This document shows, one piece after another, positions 45,053-53,296 of a DNA stretch of 60,415 nucleotides. The translations under genes and the position numbers were made by a program. Where the stretch lies: positions 1-60,415 of the forward strand of contig NZ_LATL02000123.1 in the NCBI RefSeq assembly GCF_000972705.2, read 5' to 3'. The notes below the pieces were generated by a model. It worked only from the letters and a program-made list of their open reading frames with translations, did not search any database and was not told the DNA's origin. This DNA is from Limnoraphis robusta CS-951 (lineage in GTDB: Bacteria; Cyanobacteriota; Cyanobacteriia; Cyanobacteriales; Microcoleaceae). The stretch's first letter is position 1, and the number at the start of each line of letters is the position of its first letter.

Positions 45053-45107
45053 ATTTCGCTATTTAATGACGTAACAAAACCATTTTCTACTGTTCGAGGT
45101 TTGTTTA

Positions 45108-46394
45108 ATGGCTGCCTTCTCCCAGAAGAATTTAATATTTCTAATTTCTCAGCCTCGTGCTGGTTCTACCCTGACTCAGAGGATTTTAGGAAGCCATCGA
45201 GAAATTTATACGGTGTCTGAACCTTGGATTATGCTACATCCTCTTTACGCACTGCGTAGGGATGGACATCAAGCTGAATATAGTGTTCAAAATAGTCAGA
45301 AAGCACTCGATAACTTCTTGAACTTACACCCCGAAGGTGAAGATGCTTATTTTCAAGCTGTACGACAAATGTCTTTGAATTTATATGAAGGATTGCTTCG
45401 AGGATCAGACAAAAAATATTTTTTAGATAAAACTCCAAGATATTATTATATTCTGCCCGAGCTATACAAAACCTTCCCTGATGCTAAATATATTTTACTG
45501 ATTAGGAATCCCCTAGCTGTTTTGTGTTCTATCTTCAACACTTTTGTTCAAGAGGATTGGTGGAAAATACAGTATTATCAGGATGATTTACTAAAAGCGC
45601 CGGGTCTGATTGCACAAGCATTGCTTAACTTTCAGGGCAACAGTATAGTATTGAGATATGAAAACTTACTGAGTAACCCAGAAGAAGAAATTCAAAAGGT
45701 TTGTAGTTTCCTTAATGTTTCTTTTAATGCGGAAATCATTAGCTACGGTAAGTCTTTTTCTGAGAAATGGCAGTTTGGAGACCAATCTCTCATTCACCAG
45801 GAAACCAAACCGAGTTCCGATCAGATCAATCGCTGGCAAGAAGATTTACAGAATCCAATCTTTTGGCAATCTGCTGACAATTATCTAGAGTTTTTAGGAG
45901 AAGATTTGCTGAGGAGTTTAGGTTATTCTTACACAGAACTAAAAGATCTGCTGGAGAGGCTCAAACCAAAAAGTGAGGTGATTCTTCCCCCGGCACTGCA
46001 AGAGTTTTTCTGTTCAGCGAGTCTATTTTTAGATCCATCATTACAGCCTTTTCTGGGAGTTGTTGGAGCAACGGCACAACTTTATGACACTTACTTAAAT
46101 TTTGGCAGAGTTTTGTTAGAAAAAGATCGGGTTGAACAGGCACTCAAATATATTCATATCGCTTTGCAAGTAGCTCCTTCAGTACCGGAAGCTCACTATC
46201 TAATGGGCGAAGGATTTTTACGTTTAGGTAAGCTGGATCAAGCCGTTTCTGCTTATCAAAAAGCTGTTCAATTGAGTTCGGAAAATCAGAGAAGTCAGCT
46301 AGATTCTGCCAAGCTTGCACTCCAGCAAGCACTGCAACTGAATCCAACTCATCAAGCGATCGCCGATCTACTGGAAACTCTAAATGCAAAATAA
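45108..46394 (+). CDS. Sulfotransferase with C-terminal TPR repeats
   Basis: This 428-residue protein has an N-terminal PAPS-binding loop SQPRAGSTLTQRILGSH (about 14-30), a LIRNPLAVLCSIFNTFV 3'-phosphate-type motif (about 131-147), and two to three TPR units at about 335-428 (HIALQVAPSVPEAHYLMGEGFLRLGKLDQAVSAYQKA). It differs from the membrane-anchored sulfotransferase at 24570 by lacking an N-terminal helix and having TPRs. TPR-linked sulfotransferases in bacteria often modify glycans or proteins. It may sulfate the product or a sugar, or an envelope target. It is the last gene before the minus-strand HTH gene. Confidence 0.82.
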   Translation: MAAFSQKNLIFLISQPRAGSTLTQRILGSHREIYTVSEPWIMLHPLYALRRDGHQAEYSVQNSQKALDNFLNLHPEGEDAYFQAVRQMSLNLYEGLLRGSDKKYFLDKTPRYYYILPELYKTFPDAKYILLIRNPLAVLCSIFNTFVQEDWWKIQYYQDDLLKAPGLIAQALLNFQGNSIVLRYENLLSNPEEEIQKVCSFLNVSFNAEIISYGKSFSEKWQFGDQSLIHQETKPSSDQINRWQEDLQNPIFWQSADNYLEFLGEDLLRSLGYSYTELKDLLERLKPKSEVILPPALQEFFCSASLFLDPSLQPFLGVVGATAQLYDTYLNFGRVLLEKDRVEQALKYIHIALQVAPSVPEAHYLMGEGFLRLGKLDQAVSAYQKAVQLSSENQRSQLDSAKLALQQALQLNPTHQAIADLLETLNAK

Positions 46395-46430
46395 AAATCA
46401 AAGAACACCCCCTGTGCAGAATTTTTTAAC

Positions 46431-46922
46431 TTAAGTAACTTTGACATCATATAGCGTTTCAATCCAAACCCTCGCACCACATCTAGGACTATTGGGACGA
46501 TAGACGACCCGACATCCTCCCAGTATTTCTACCTCATTGCCATAAATATTGATATTACTCTTTGTTGGTGAATCTACCAAGGGCGTTGATGGCTGATTGT
46601 CTGGGAAGAAGTGGGTTTCCTCACTCGGGTCGCACCACTTCTTAACTGTAATCACAGGCTGTTGAAGATTTTGTTTTTGATTTTCTCTAATTTTATGAGA
46701 GTTAACATGAATGATGGTTTTCGCAGGGGTTCTGGGATTACGCCAACGGGGAGCCGGACCTCTTTTGCCTCGTTTAATAATCGGTCTGCCATTAAATAGA
46801 GGGATTAACCACATCTTCCCCGTCTTGTAAGCCCCTTCGACTCTACCTGCTATCAGAAGGACTCTTAGACGAGCCGTAGAGATCTTCAAAATGTGAGCAG
46901 CTTCTGTAGTACCGATGATCAT
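46431..46922 (-). CDS. Excisionase-type HTH protein
   Basis: In this 163-residue protein, residues about 3-50 form a MerR/excisionase-like helix-turn-helix (IGTTEAAHILKISTARLRVLLIAGRVEGAYKTG). This is followed by a basic PIIKRGKRGPAPRWRNPRTP segment and an unstructured middle. The C-terminal 40 residues contain CRVVY...CGARVW. It is the only minus-strand gene in the 23-53 kb run and faces the peptide-binding lipoprotein across a 91-base divergent gap, so it could control that promoter. No integrase is near it, so excision is unlikely. Regulation is inferred from position. Confidence 0.6.
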   Translation of the reverse strand: MIIGTTEAAHILKISTARLRVLLIAGRVEGAYKTGKMWLIPLFNGRPIIKRGKRGPAPRWRNPRTPAKTIIHVNSHKIRENQKQNLQQPVITVKKWCDPSEETHFFPDNQPSTPLVDSPTKSNINIYGNEVEILGGCRVVYRPNSPRCGARVWIETLYDVKVT

Positions 46923-47013
46923 TGAATTAAAACGGAATCGTAATAGTTTTAAGTAAAATAGTAATTCGAGTAATTTAACTTACTTTCCTCACTTTAGTAT
47001 CAATCGATCTTCA

Positions 47014-48831
47014 ATGGGTTCTATACGAATCTACACAATTTTAATATATCTACGTCGAATCAAGTGGCCGAGAGTATTTCTCCGACTTCTGCCTGGGGTA
47101 ATAGCAATAGTAGTCGTCTTCCAAGGCTGCGTCCCTAATTGGTTCATAACCGAAACTGACAAAATTCCTCATCTAGTCACTAGCGAACTGAATAGTCCAG
47201 CCACCTTCAACCCCGTTATGAGCCTCGATCCCCATGCGATGCTAGGGTTGATCTATGAAGGACTGATTACAGAAAATGGAGAAACAGGAGAACTAGAACC
47301 CGGCATCGCCGAGTCTTGGAGAATTTCCGACGACCAACAACAGATTATCTTTAACCTCCGCTCGGACGTGCGCTGGTCAGATGGAGAGCCACTTACAGCA
47401 GATGATGTCGTCTTTAGCTTCAATAAAATCTACTTTAACGAAAACATTCCTAACGGGGAGCAAGATGTTTTTCGGATTGGTCAAGCCGGGAAGTTTCCCC
47501 AAGTTCGCAAAATTAGTCCCAACCAAGTCAAATTTATCAGTCCAGAACCCTTTGCTCCCCTGTTGCGGTATGCGGGGAAAGTTAAGCTGTTACCCAAACA
47601 GGCCTTAGAAGATACTGTCAATACAACTGATGAAAAGGGCTTGCCCGAATTTTTATTAGCCTGGGGAACCGATACCCCGCCAGAACAACTGATTACCAAT
47701 GGCCCCTATCGCCTGTTGAGATTCCAACCCGAAGAGCGAATCATTCTGGAGCGCAATCCCTACTATTGGCGCAAAGATGATCAAGGCAACCCCCAACCTT
47801 ATATCGAACGCATCGTAATCTCGATTGTCGGATCGACTGATAATGCACTGATACAGTTTCGTTCGGGTGGATTGGATATGATCAACCTTCCGAGTAGTTT
47901 CTTTTCACTGATGAAGCGGGAAGAAGAAAAAGGAAACTTCACGATCTACAACGGCGGACCGGCACCGGCTACCCATTTACTCACGTTCAATTTGAATCAG
48001 GCTACCCGTGAAGGAAAACCTCTGGTAGACCCGATTAAGTCTCGCTGGTTTAATACCCTGGAATTTCGCCAAGCGATCGCCCATGCCATCGATCGCTCTA
48101 CCATGATTAATAATATCTTTCAGGGGTTAGGCACGCCCCACGATTCCCCCATCTATAAACAAAGTCCCTATTACCTCTCCCCAGAAGAAGGGCTACCCAC
48201 TTACAACTACGATCTTGATCGTGCCAGACAACTGTTAAAGCAGGGGGGATTCCGATACAATAGTCAGGGACAACTGGAGGACGCTGACGGCAACCCTGTG
48301 CGCTTTACCCTGCTGACCAGTAGCGACAACCAAATTCGAGTCAAAATCGGAGTTCAAATTAAGCGAGATCTTGCCAACATCGGTATTACTGTAGACTTGC
48401 AACAACTTGAGTTCAACACTTTTATCACGAAAGTCTTAAAGACTCTTGACTGGGATGCACAGATCATGCACTTCGTCGGCGGAGGCGTAGAACCGGATAA
48501 TGGCCGCAGAATCTGGTTCATCGATGGGAGTCTTCATACCTTCAACCAAAACGTCTTTTATGGCGATCCTTTGAAGGGAAGAGTGATTCCCGACTGGGAA
48601 CAAAAAATCAGCGACCTCTATATCCAAGGTAGCCAAGAGTTAAATGAACAGAAGCGTCGAGAAATTTATGCTCAGGCTCAAATTCTAGCCCAGGAATATC
48701 TCCCCTTTATTTACCTTGTCAATCCTCTCTCGTTCTCGGCTATTCGCAATGATGTCAAGAATGTACGTTTCTCTGGGCTGAGTTGGAGATTATGGAATGT
48801 GTATGAGTTAAAACTGGAGAGATCTTCTTAA
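47014..48831 (+). CDS. Peptide/solute-binding lipoprotein of an ABC importer (SBP_bac_5)
   Basis: This 605-residue extracytoplasmic binding protein is of the DppA/OppA kind. The N-terminus has a long basic stretch and a hydrophobic segment ending in a lipobox-like VVFQGC (Cys at about residue 39). The mature part shows MLGLIYEGLI, the family signature around SDGEPLTADDVVFSFNKI, and FRQAIAHAIDRSTMI. No permease or ATPase of this importer class is nearby, so it is an orphan in the locus. It could recover or present the product or a precursor, or serve as an envelope receptor. Confidence 0.88.
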   Translation: MGSIRIYTILIYLRRIKWPRVFLRLLPGVIAIVVVFQGCVPNWFITETDKIPHLVTSELNSPATFNPVMSLDPHAMLGLIYEGLITENGETGELEPGIAESWRISDDQQQIIFNLRSDVRWSDGEPLTADDVVFSFNKIYFNENIPNGEQDVFRIGQAGKFPQVRKISPNQVKFISPEPFAPLLRYAGKVKLLPKQALEDTVNTTDEKGLPEFLLAWGTDTPPEQLITNGPYRLLRFQPEERIILERNPYYWRKDDQGNPQPYIERIVISIVGSTDNALIQFRSGGLDMINLPSSFFSLMKREEEKGNFTIYNGGPAPATHLLTFNLNQATREGKPLVDPIKSRWFNTLEFRQAIAHAIDRSTMINNIFQGLGTPHDSPIYKQSPYYLSPEEGLPTYNYDLDRARQLLKQGGFRYNSQGQLEDADGNPVRFTLLTSSDNQIRVKIGVQIKRDLANIGITVDLQQLEFNTFITKVLKTLDWDAQIMHFVGGGVEPDNGRRIWFIDGSLHTFNQNVFYGDPLKGRVIPDWEQKISDLYIQGSQELNEQKRREIYAQAQILAQEYLPFIYLVNPLSFSAIRNDVKNVRFSGLSWRLWNVYELKLERSS

Positions 48832-48842
48832 GGGAATTTAAG

Positions 48843-49973
48843 ATGCTGACTATTAATACGAATCTCAAGGAACTCGCAAAAAGGAATGGATGGCTGTTTG
48901 AAGTTGTCACTCCCCCAAGCATTCAGATCAGTTATCCTTCAAAGACGATTGAAGAAGATATCCTCTACGTTATTCAACATTGGGCCGAACTTCTAACACA
49001 GCCGGCTGAAGAACGCACTAAACTCGGTAGAGAAGAATATTTTTATCATCTTCATTGCGTCACCAATTACGAAATAGACGAGACTTTTCTCTGTGTTATT
49101 CCCAATGCTTTTATTGTTAACAAAATGGGACTAACTCTGACTTCTGATATGGAAATTATCCGTCAATCTCTAGACGGTCAAAATAGGACTATTAGTTTAA
49201 ATCCAGAACCCATAAAAAAAAGGTTGGAGGATAACAAAATAATTTCGGGAACATATGTATCTCTTTTGTCTTTCTACACCTTAAATTTTGCTCACTGGTT
49301 GATGGATGGCTTGCCAAAACTTTCTTTAATTGCATCACTCAATGATAGCGTAAAAGCCGATTTAAAGTTTATTATTCCTGATGCTTCACCCCCTTATATT
49401 ATAGATTCTCTAAAGCTATTAGGAATTCAAGAAAATCAAACTATTCCCGTTTCAGAAAAAGGCATCCAAGTCGAAAAATTGATCCTTTGTCACGCAGCAC
49501 AAAATCCAGGTAGACCCAGTAAGAAGCATATTTTAACAATACGAAATCAATTGCTTGATTCTGTTCTGGTTAATCAAGATAATGACTTAGCTTCTAGACG
49601 GCTGTATATTTCTCGATCTCAATCAGAGCGAAAAATAGTTAACGAACAAGAGATCTTACAGGTTTTGAAAAATTATAACTTTGAAGTCATACACTGTGAA
49701 AGAATGAGCTTCGCTGAACAGATCAGAATTTTTTCAGAGGCAGAGGTTGTCCTGGGTTCTCATGGAGCCGGGATATATAATCAAATTTTTTGCCGCTCAG
49801 GGACAACTATCATAGAAATTTATAACAAAGACTACTGGCATCATTCATCTCGAATCATTTCCAGTTTTCTGGGACATACTCACTGGCATATTTTTGGGGA
49901 GAATGTCAGTTCAGATTGGCAAACATGGGTAGATCCGTTGAAGCTAGAGAAAGTATTATCTCTGGCTTTATAA
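48843..49973 (+). CDS. GT61 family glycosyltransferase (DUF563), copy 2
   Basis: This 376-residue protein has the same family hallmarks as the gene at 37399: LNFAHWLMDGLPKLSL (about 150-165), RRLYISRSQSERKIVNEQEI and VVLGSHGAGIYNQIFC. The two copies are strongly diverged, so they probably have different donors or acceptors rather than being a recent duplication. It starts 12 bases after the binding-protein gene, which suggests co-transcription. There is no membrane anchor. Possible roles: a second glycosylation of the product, or envelope-glycan assembly. Confidence 0.8.
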   Translation: MLTINTNLKELAKRNGWLFEVVTPPSIQISYPSKTIEEDILYVIQHWAELLTQPAEERTKLGREEYFYHLHCVTNYEIDETFLCVIPNAFIVNKMGLTLTSDMEIIRQSLDGQNRTISLNPEPIKKRLEDNKIISGTYVSLLSFYTLNFAHWLMDGLPKLSLIASLNDSVKADLKFIIPDASPPYIIDSLKLLGIQENQTIPVSEKGIQVEKLILCHAAQNPGRPSKKHILTIRNQLLDSVLVNQDNDLASRRLYISRSQSERKIVNEQEILQVLKNYNFEVIHCERMSFAEQIRIFSEAEVVLGSHGAGIYNQIFCRSGTTIIEIYNKDYWHHSSRIISSFLGHTHWHIFGENVSSDWQTWVDPLKLEKVLSLAL

Positions 49974-50102
49974 AGATATCACGCGAGTCAAACGCCCATT
50001 ATTCCAAACGTTTTGAAAGTTTTTGTACGGGTTTGCCTGATTTTCAGTAAAATGATAAATGACTGTTTGTATACCTCCATCTGTGAGAGGGACAATTTAA
50101 TT

Positions 50103-50948
50103 ATGCAATCGATTGGATCTTCTCAAACATATAGTTCTAGTCAAACTAATCTAAATCAAACTGAGCAGAAAGTCTCTTTCTTCGAGAAAGAAGGCTTTGT
50201 TGGCCCGTTTACGCTGGGTCAAACTGCTAGTTTAGTTGCTCTGCGTGATGCAATGAGTAAAGAGATAGAAAACTCTCAAGCTCAAGACACTTCCACTGAG
50301 TCCCCTCAAAGCCCTGTTATGGATCGCAGGATAGCTCATATTACCTCTAAGTTGGTTTATGACCTGTCTACAGAACCTCAGATTTTGGATGATGTTGCTG
50401 ATTTTCTAGGCTCAAATCTCCTGTTTTGGATGGCAGAAACGATAGTCAGAGAACCAGGGCATGATGGTCATATTGTCAAAAAGACAGGTCAAATTTGGCA
50501 TATAGATGTCATCAATGGTTGGATCAAAGGGGTTCATACCTCTATTGCTGTGACCGATATGACCATGAAAACGGGTTGTCTCCTCGTTATCCCCGGAACC
50601 CACAAATATGATGCAGATCTTCCGGCTTTAGAAGAAGCAGGAGAGTGCGATCTCACCGATGCGAGTAGTCTGCTGAGGTTAGCCGATCGGATGCACCCAG
50701 AAAACGCACCTCATCAAATTAAAGCGATAGAAATGAAAGCAGGTCAATACTGCTTTACAAGAGGTGGAATTTGGCATGGTGTTAGTCGAAATAATGACAC
50801 TCGAACTCGCTTTGGTCTTGTGGCTCGCTTTGCAAGACCTGATGTTGAAATCAAAAATTTTGCTGGCAATCCCATTCCTTGCATTGTAGTACGGGGTGAA
50901 GACTCTCACCAACTCAATCTACTGAAAACCCCACCAGAAAAAGACTAA
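50103..50948 (+). CDS. Phytanoyl-CoA dioxygenase (PhyH) family Fe(II)/2OG oxygenase
   Basis: The start is taken at ATG 50103 (MQSIGSSQTY), giving 281 residues; the frame is open 30 codons upstream from a TTG at 50013 but that part looks non-coding. Metal ligands are His133 and Asp135 (IWHIDVING) and His225 (GGIWHGVSRN), with Arg234 or Arg236 for 2-oxoglutarate. The MTMKTGCLLVIPGTHK stretch is typical of the family. PhyH enzymes (including SxtS in the saxitoxin pathway) hydroxylate, cyclise or epoxidise small molecules. It ends 6 bases before the ABC exporter gene, implying coupled expression. Confidence 0.85.
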   Translation: MQSIGSSQTYSSSQTNLNQTEQKVSFFEKEGFVGPFTLGQTASLVALRDAMSKEIENSQAQDTSTESPQSPVMDRRIAHITSKLVYDLSTEPQILDDVADFLGSNLLFWMAETIVREPGHDGHIVKKTGQIWHIDVINGWIKGVHTSIAVTDMTMKTGCLLVIPGTHKYDADLPALEEAGECDLTDASSLLRLADRMHPENAPHQIKAIEMKAGQYCFTRGGIWHGVSRNNDTRTRFGLVARFARPDVEIKNFAGNPIPCIVVRGEDSHQLNLLKTPPEKD

Positions 50949-50954
50949 ATTAGG

Positions 50955-53051
50955 ATGGATTATCAGAGCTTCATCTCCCCTTCCACAACGATAGGGTTAG
51001 CTGTAACCCTTACAGTTGTTTGTTGTTGGGGCTTGGTATGCTACTTTCGCGGACAATCCTCAAGCCAGTCAATTGATTGTAAGAAAACAGATATTTCAAA
51101 TTCAGTTTCCCCCCTTCGTCAAGCGATCGCACGCTTTACTCAACTTTTCTCTGTGGATCGTTGGATGCCTGCATCTGAGAAACTTCAGCACATCCCCTCT
51201 CAACTGAAAGATTCCTCACCCTGGCAAGGGCATGAACTGTCTCAGAAAGATCAGAAGGTCAACTTCGGTAATTGGAGTTTATTAGTAAAAGAGTTCACGA
51301 GTCGTTTTTACTTATTCTTCAGATACGTCTGGATTTACTGGTCTCCTTATGTGGTTATTGCGACAGTTAGTGCTATCTGTTTGATGGGTATACCTGCGTA
51401 CCAACTCGTTGCTGCTCATAAGCTAGGCAGGGCGATTGATCAAGGAGCCACTGTGTTGATCAGTTCAGCAATCCAACTGGCTATTCTATTACCTATAGCT
51501 TTTGGCTTATACATATTAGGGAGTCGTTTATCGGCTCGCGTTTCTAGCCGTGTTGCCAATGATATCCGACACGACTTGTTTGTCAAACTGCAAACCCTTT
51601 CACAAAACTTCCATAAACAGGCTCGACTCGGAAATTTGTTAACTCACTTTTCTGTAGATATTTATAAAATAGAGCCGATTTTAGGTCAAGAAATGGTTCG
51701 CAGTGTCGGTGAAATCGTGATGATCCTCGTCAATGTGGGGATGATGATTCGCATTAGTGGCACTTTAACCCTACTGGGTACTTTGCCTATGGTTATAATG
51801 CTACCCATTACTCTGTATTTGACGGTTAATATGACTCGGCGAGGTCTGGATGCCATTAACCAGAATGCCTTAATGGTGGATGCGGTACAAGAGGGAATTC
51901 GTGCCAGACCGACGATCTCAGGATATGGCTTACAGGCTTTATTTACAGGTTATTTTAGTGATGAGTTGAGAAAACTTGAGGACAAGAAAACCGAGGCTGT
52001 ATTCAGCTTTCTTGTGTTTAAGTATGCAGTCACATTCTCCGCTTATTTGCTTGATGCTTGGGTGATGGGAATTGGAGGCGTTTACGTTCTCTCCAACCAA
52101 ATTACGCTTGGAACCTGGATCACTTTCTTCACGATTTCTCATAGTATGTATGACCTCTTAGGTCAATTGGTTAATATGCGGATTGGTCGCTGGTTTGAAG
52201 CCAGTATTGGGATGCAACGAATTGACGAGGTATTTAAGCAACAGATTGAAATTCTTGATGCTGTTGATGCTCATGCTTTGACTTCGTTTGAGAAGATAAT
52301 TTGCTTTGAGCATTTATCTTTTAGCTATAACAATGCACAGCGTCAATTGCACGACATTAATTTGTCGATAAAAGCCGGACAATTTGTGGCATTTGTGGGT
52401 TCGAGTGGTGCGGGTAAGAGTACGGTGTTTAACCTGCTGATGCGTTTCTACGATGCCACTGAGGGACGGATAACGATTGATGGGCAGGACTTACGTCAAC
52501 TGACGCAGAAATCTTTGCGATCGCAGATGGGGATTGTACTGCAAGAAACCTTTCTCTTCAACACCACGATTATGAATAATATCCGCATCGCTAAACCAGA
52601 AGCTACAGAGGAAGAGGTTGCTGCTGCTGCTCGTGAGGCCGAAATCCATGACTTTATTTTGAGTTTACCAGAGGGTTACCAAACCGTAGTTGGCGAAGCA
52701 GGAGGACAGTTATCTGGGGGCCAACGCCAGCGAATGGCGATCGCTCAAGCATTGCTTCATCGTCCGCCTATTCTGTTATTCGATGAACCGACCAGTAGTC
52801 TTTCGGCTGAGATAGCTGATGCGATTAATCAAACCATTACCTCCCTAGCTGGTAGACATACTGTGATTATGATTACTCATCAACTCAAAGCAGCGATGCC
52901 GGCAGACTGTATCTTTGTTTTGAATCAAGGTCGATTGGTTGAACAAGGAACTCACGAAGATTTACTCGCCGATGGAGGACATTATCGTTCCCTCTGGGAT
53001 ATTCAACACAACACTGAACAGAGGGAAGTATCTGCAAGTCAGCATCAATAG
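50955..53051 (+). CDS. ABC exporter, fused membrane and ATPase domains
   Basis: This 698-residue half-transporter is of the lipid/multidrug/peptide exporter class. It has an extra N-terminal helix (about 13-30) and a linker of about 90 residues before the six-helix domain (about 125-410). The ATPase domain covers about 440-685: Walker A GSSGAGKST, Q-loop MGIVLQETFL, signature LSGGQ, Walker B ILLFDEPTSS and the H-loop MITHQ. Normally Walker B's Asp-Glu is followed by A-T-S; here P-T-S, which is acceptable. As the final gene of the run it is the best candidate to export the product, alongside the EamA protein. Confidence 0.92.
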   Translation: MDYQSFISPSTTIGLAVTLTVVCCWGLVCYFRGQSSSQSIDCKKTDISNSVSPLRQAIARFTQLFSVDRWMPASEKLQHIPSQLKDSSPWQGHELSQKDQKVNFGNWSLLVKEFTSRFYLFFRYVWIYWSPYVVIATVSAICLMGIPAYQLVAAHKLGRAIDQGATVLISSAIQLAILLPIAFGLYILGSRLSARVSSRVANDIRHDLFVKLQTLSQNFHKQARLGNLLTHFSVDIYKIEPILGQEMVRSVGEIVMILVNVGMMIRISGTLTLLGTLPMVIMLPITLYLTVNMTRRGLDAINQNALMVDAVQEGIRARPTISGYGLQALFTGYFSDELRKLEDKKTEAVFSFLVFKYAVTFSAYLLDAWVMGIGGVYVLSNQITLGTWITFFTISHSMYDLLGQLVNMRIGRWFEASIGMQRIDEVFKQQIEILDAVDAHALTSFEKIICFEHLSFSYNNAQRQLHDINLSIKAGQFVAFVGSSGAGKSTVFNLLMRFYDATEGRITIDGQDLRQLTQKSLRSQMGIVLQETFLFNTTIMNNIRIAKPEATEEEVAAAAREAEIHDFILSLPEGYQTVVGEAGGQLSGGQRQRMAIAQALLHRPPILLFDEPTSSLSAEIADAINQTITSLAGRHTVIMITHQLKAAMPADCIFVLNQGRLVEQGTHEDLLADGGHYRSLWDIQHNTEQREVSASQHQ

Positions 53052-53296
53052 AGACTCCTTAAACAGATAATTTAGCTTCTGTTAATCGTCGGTTAATTTC
53101 TCGACGAACCTCACTTGAAACTCGATAACCTCAATCCTACCGTTCTAGCTTAATAAGCTGATTGTTTTACGACTTGTATTGTTCAGGCGAACTTTAGGGT
53201 TTTTTCCAGAGAGGATACTGTTGGCAGTAATCTGAGTGTGTTTCATGCCGGAAAAATATTAGAGAATGGAACAGTAATAAGTTGCGGTTGAGTCCG

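Noticed and set aside
46431..46922. Excisionase as sign of an integrated element
   Set aside because: No integrase, att site or phage gene was seen around it; the HTH alone is insufficient.
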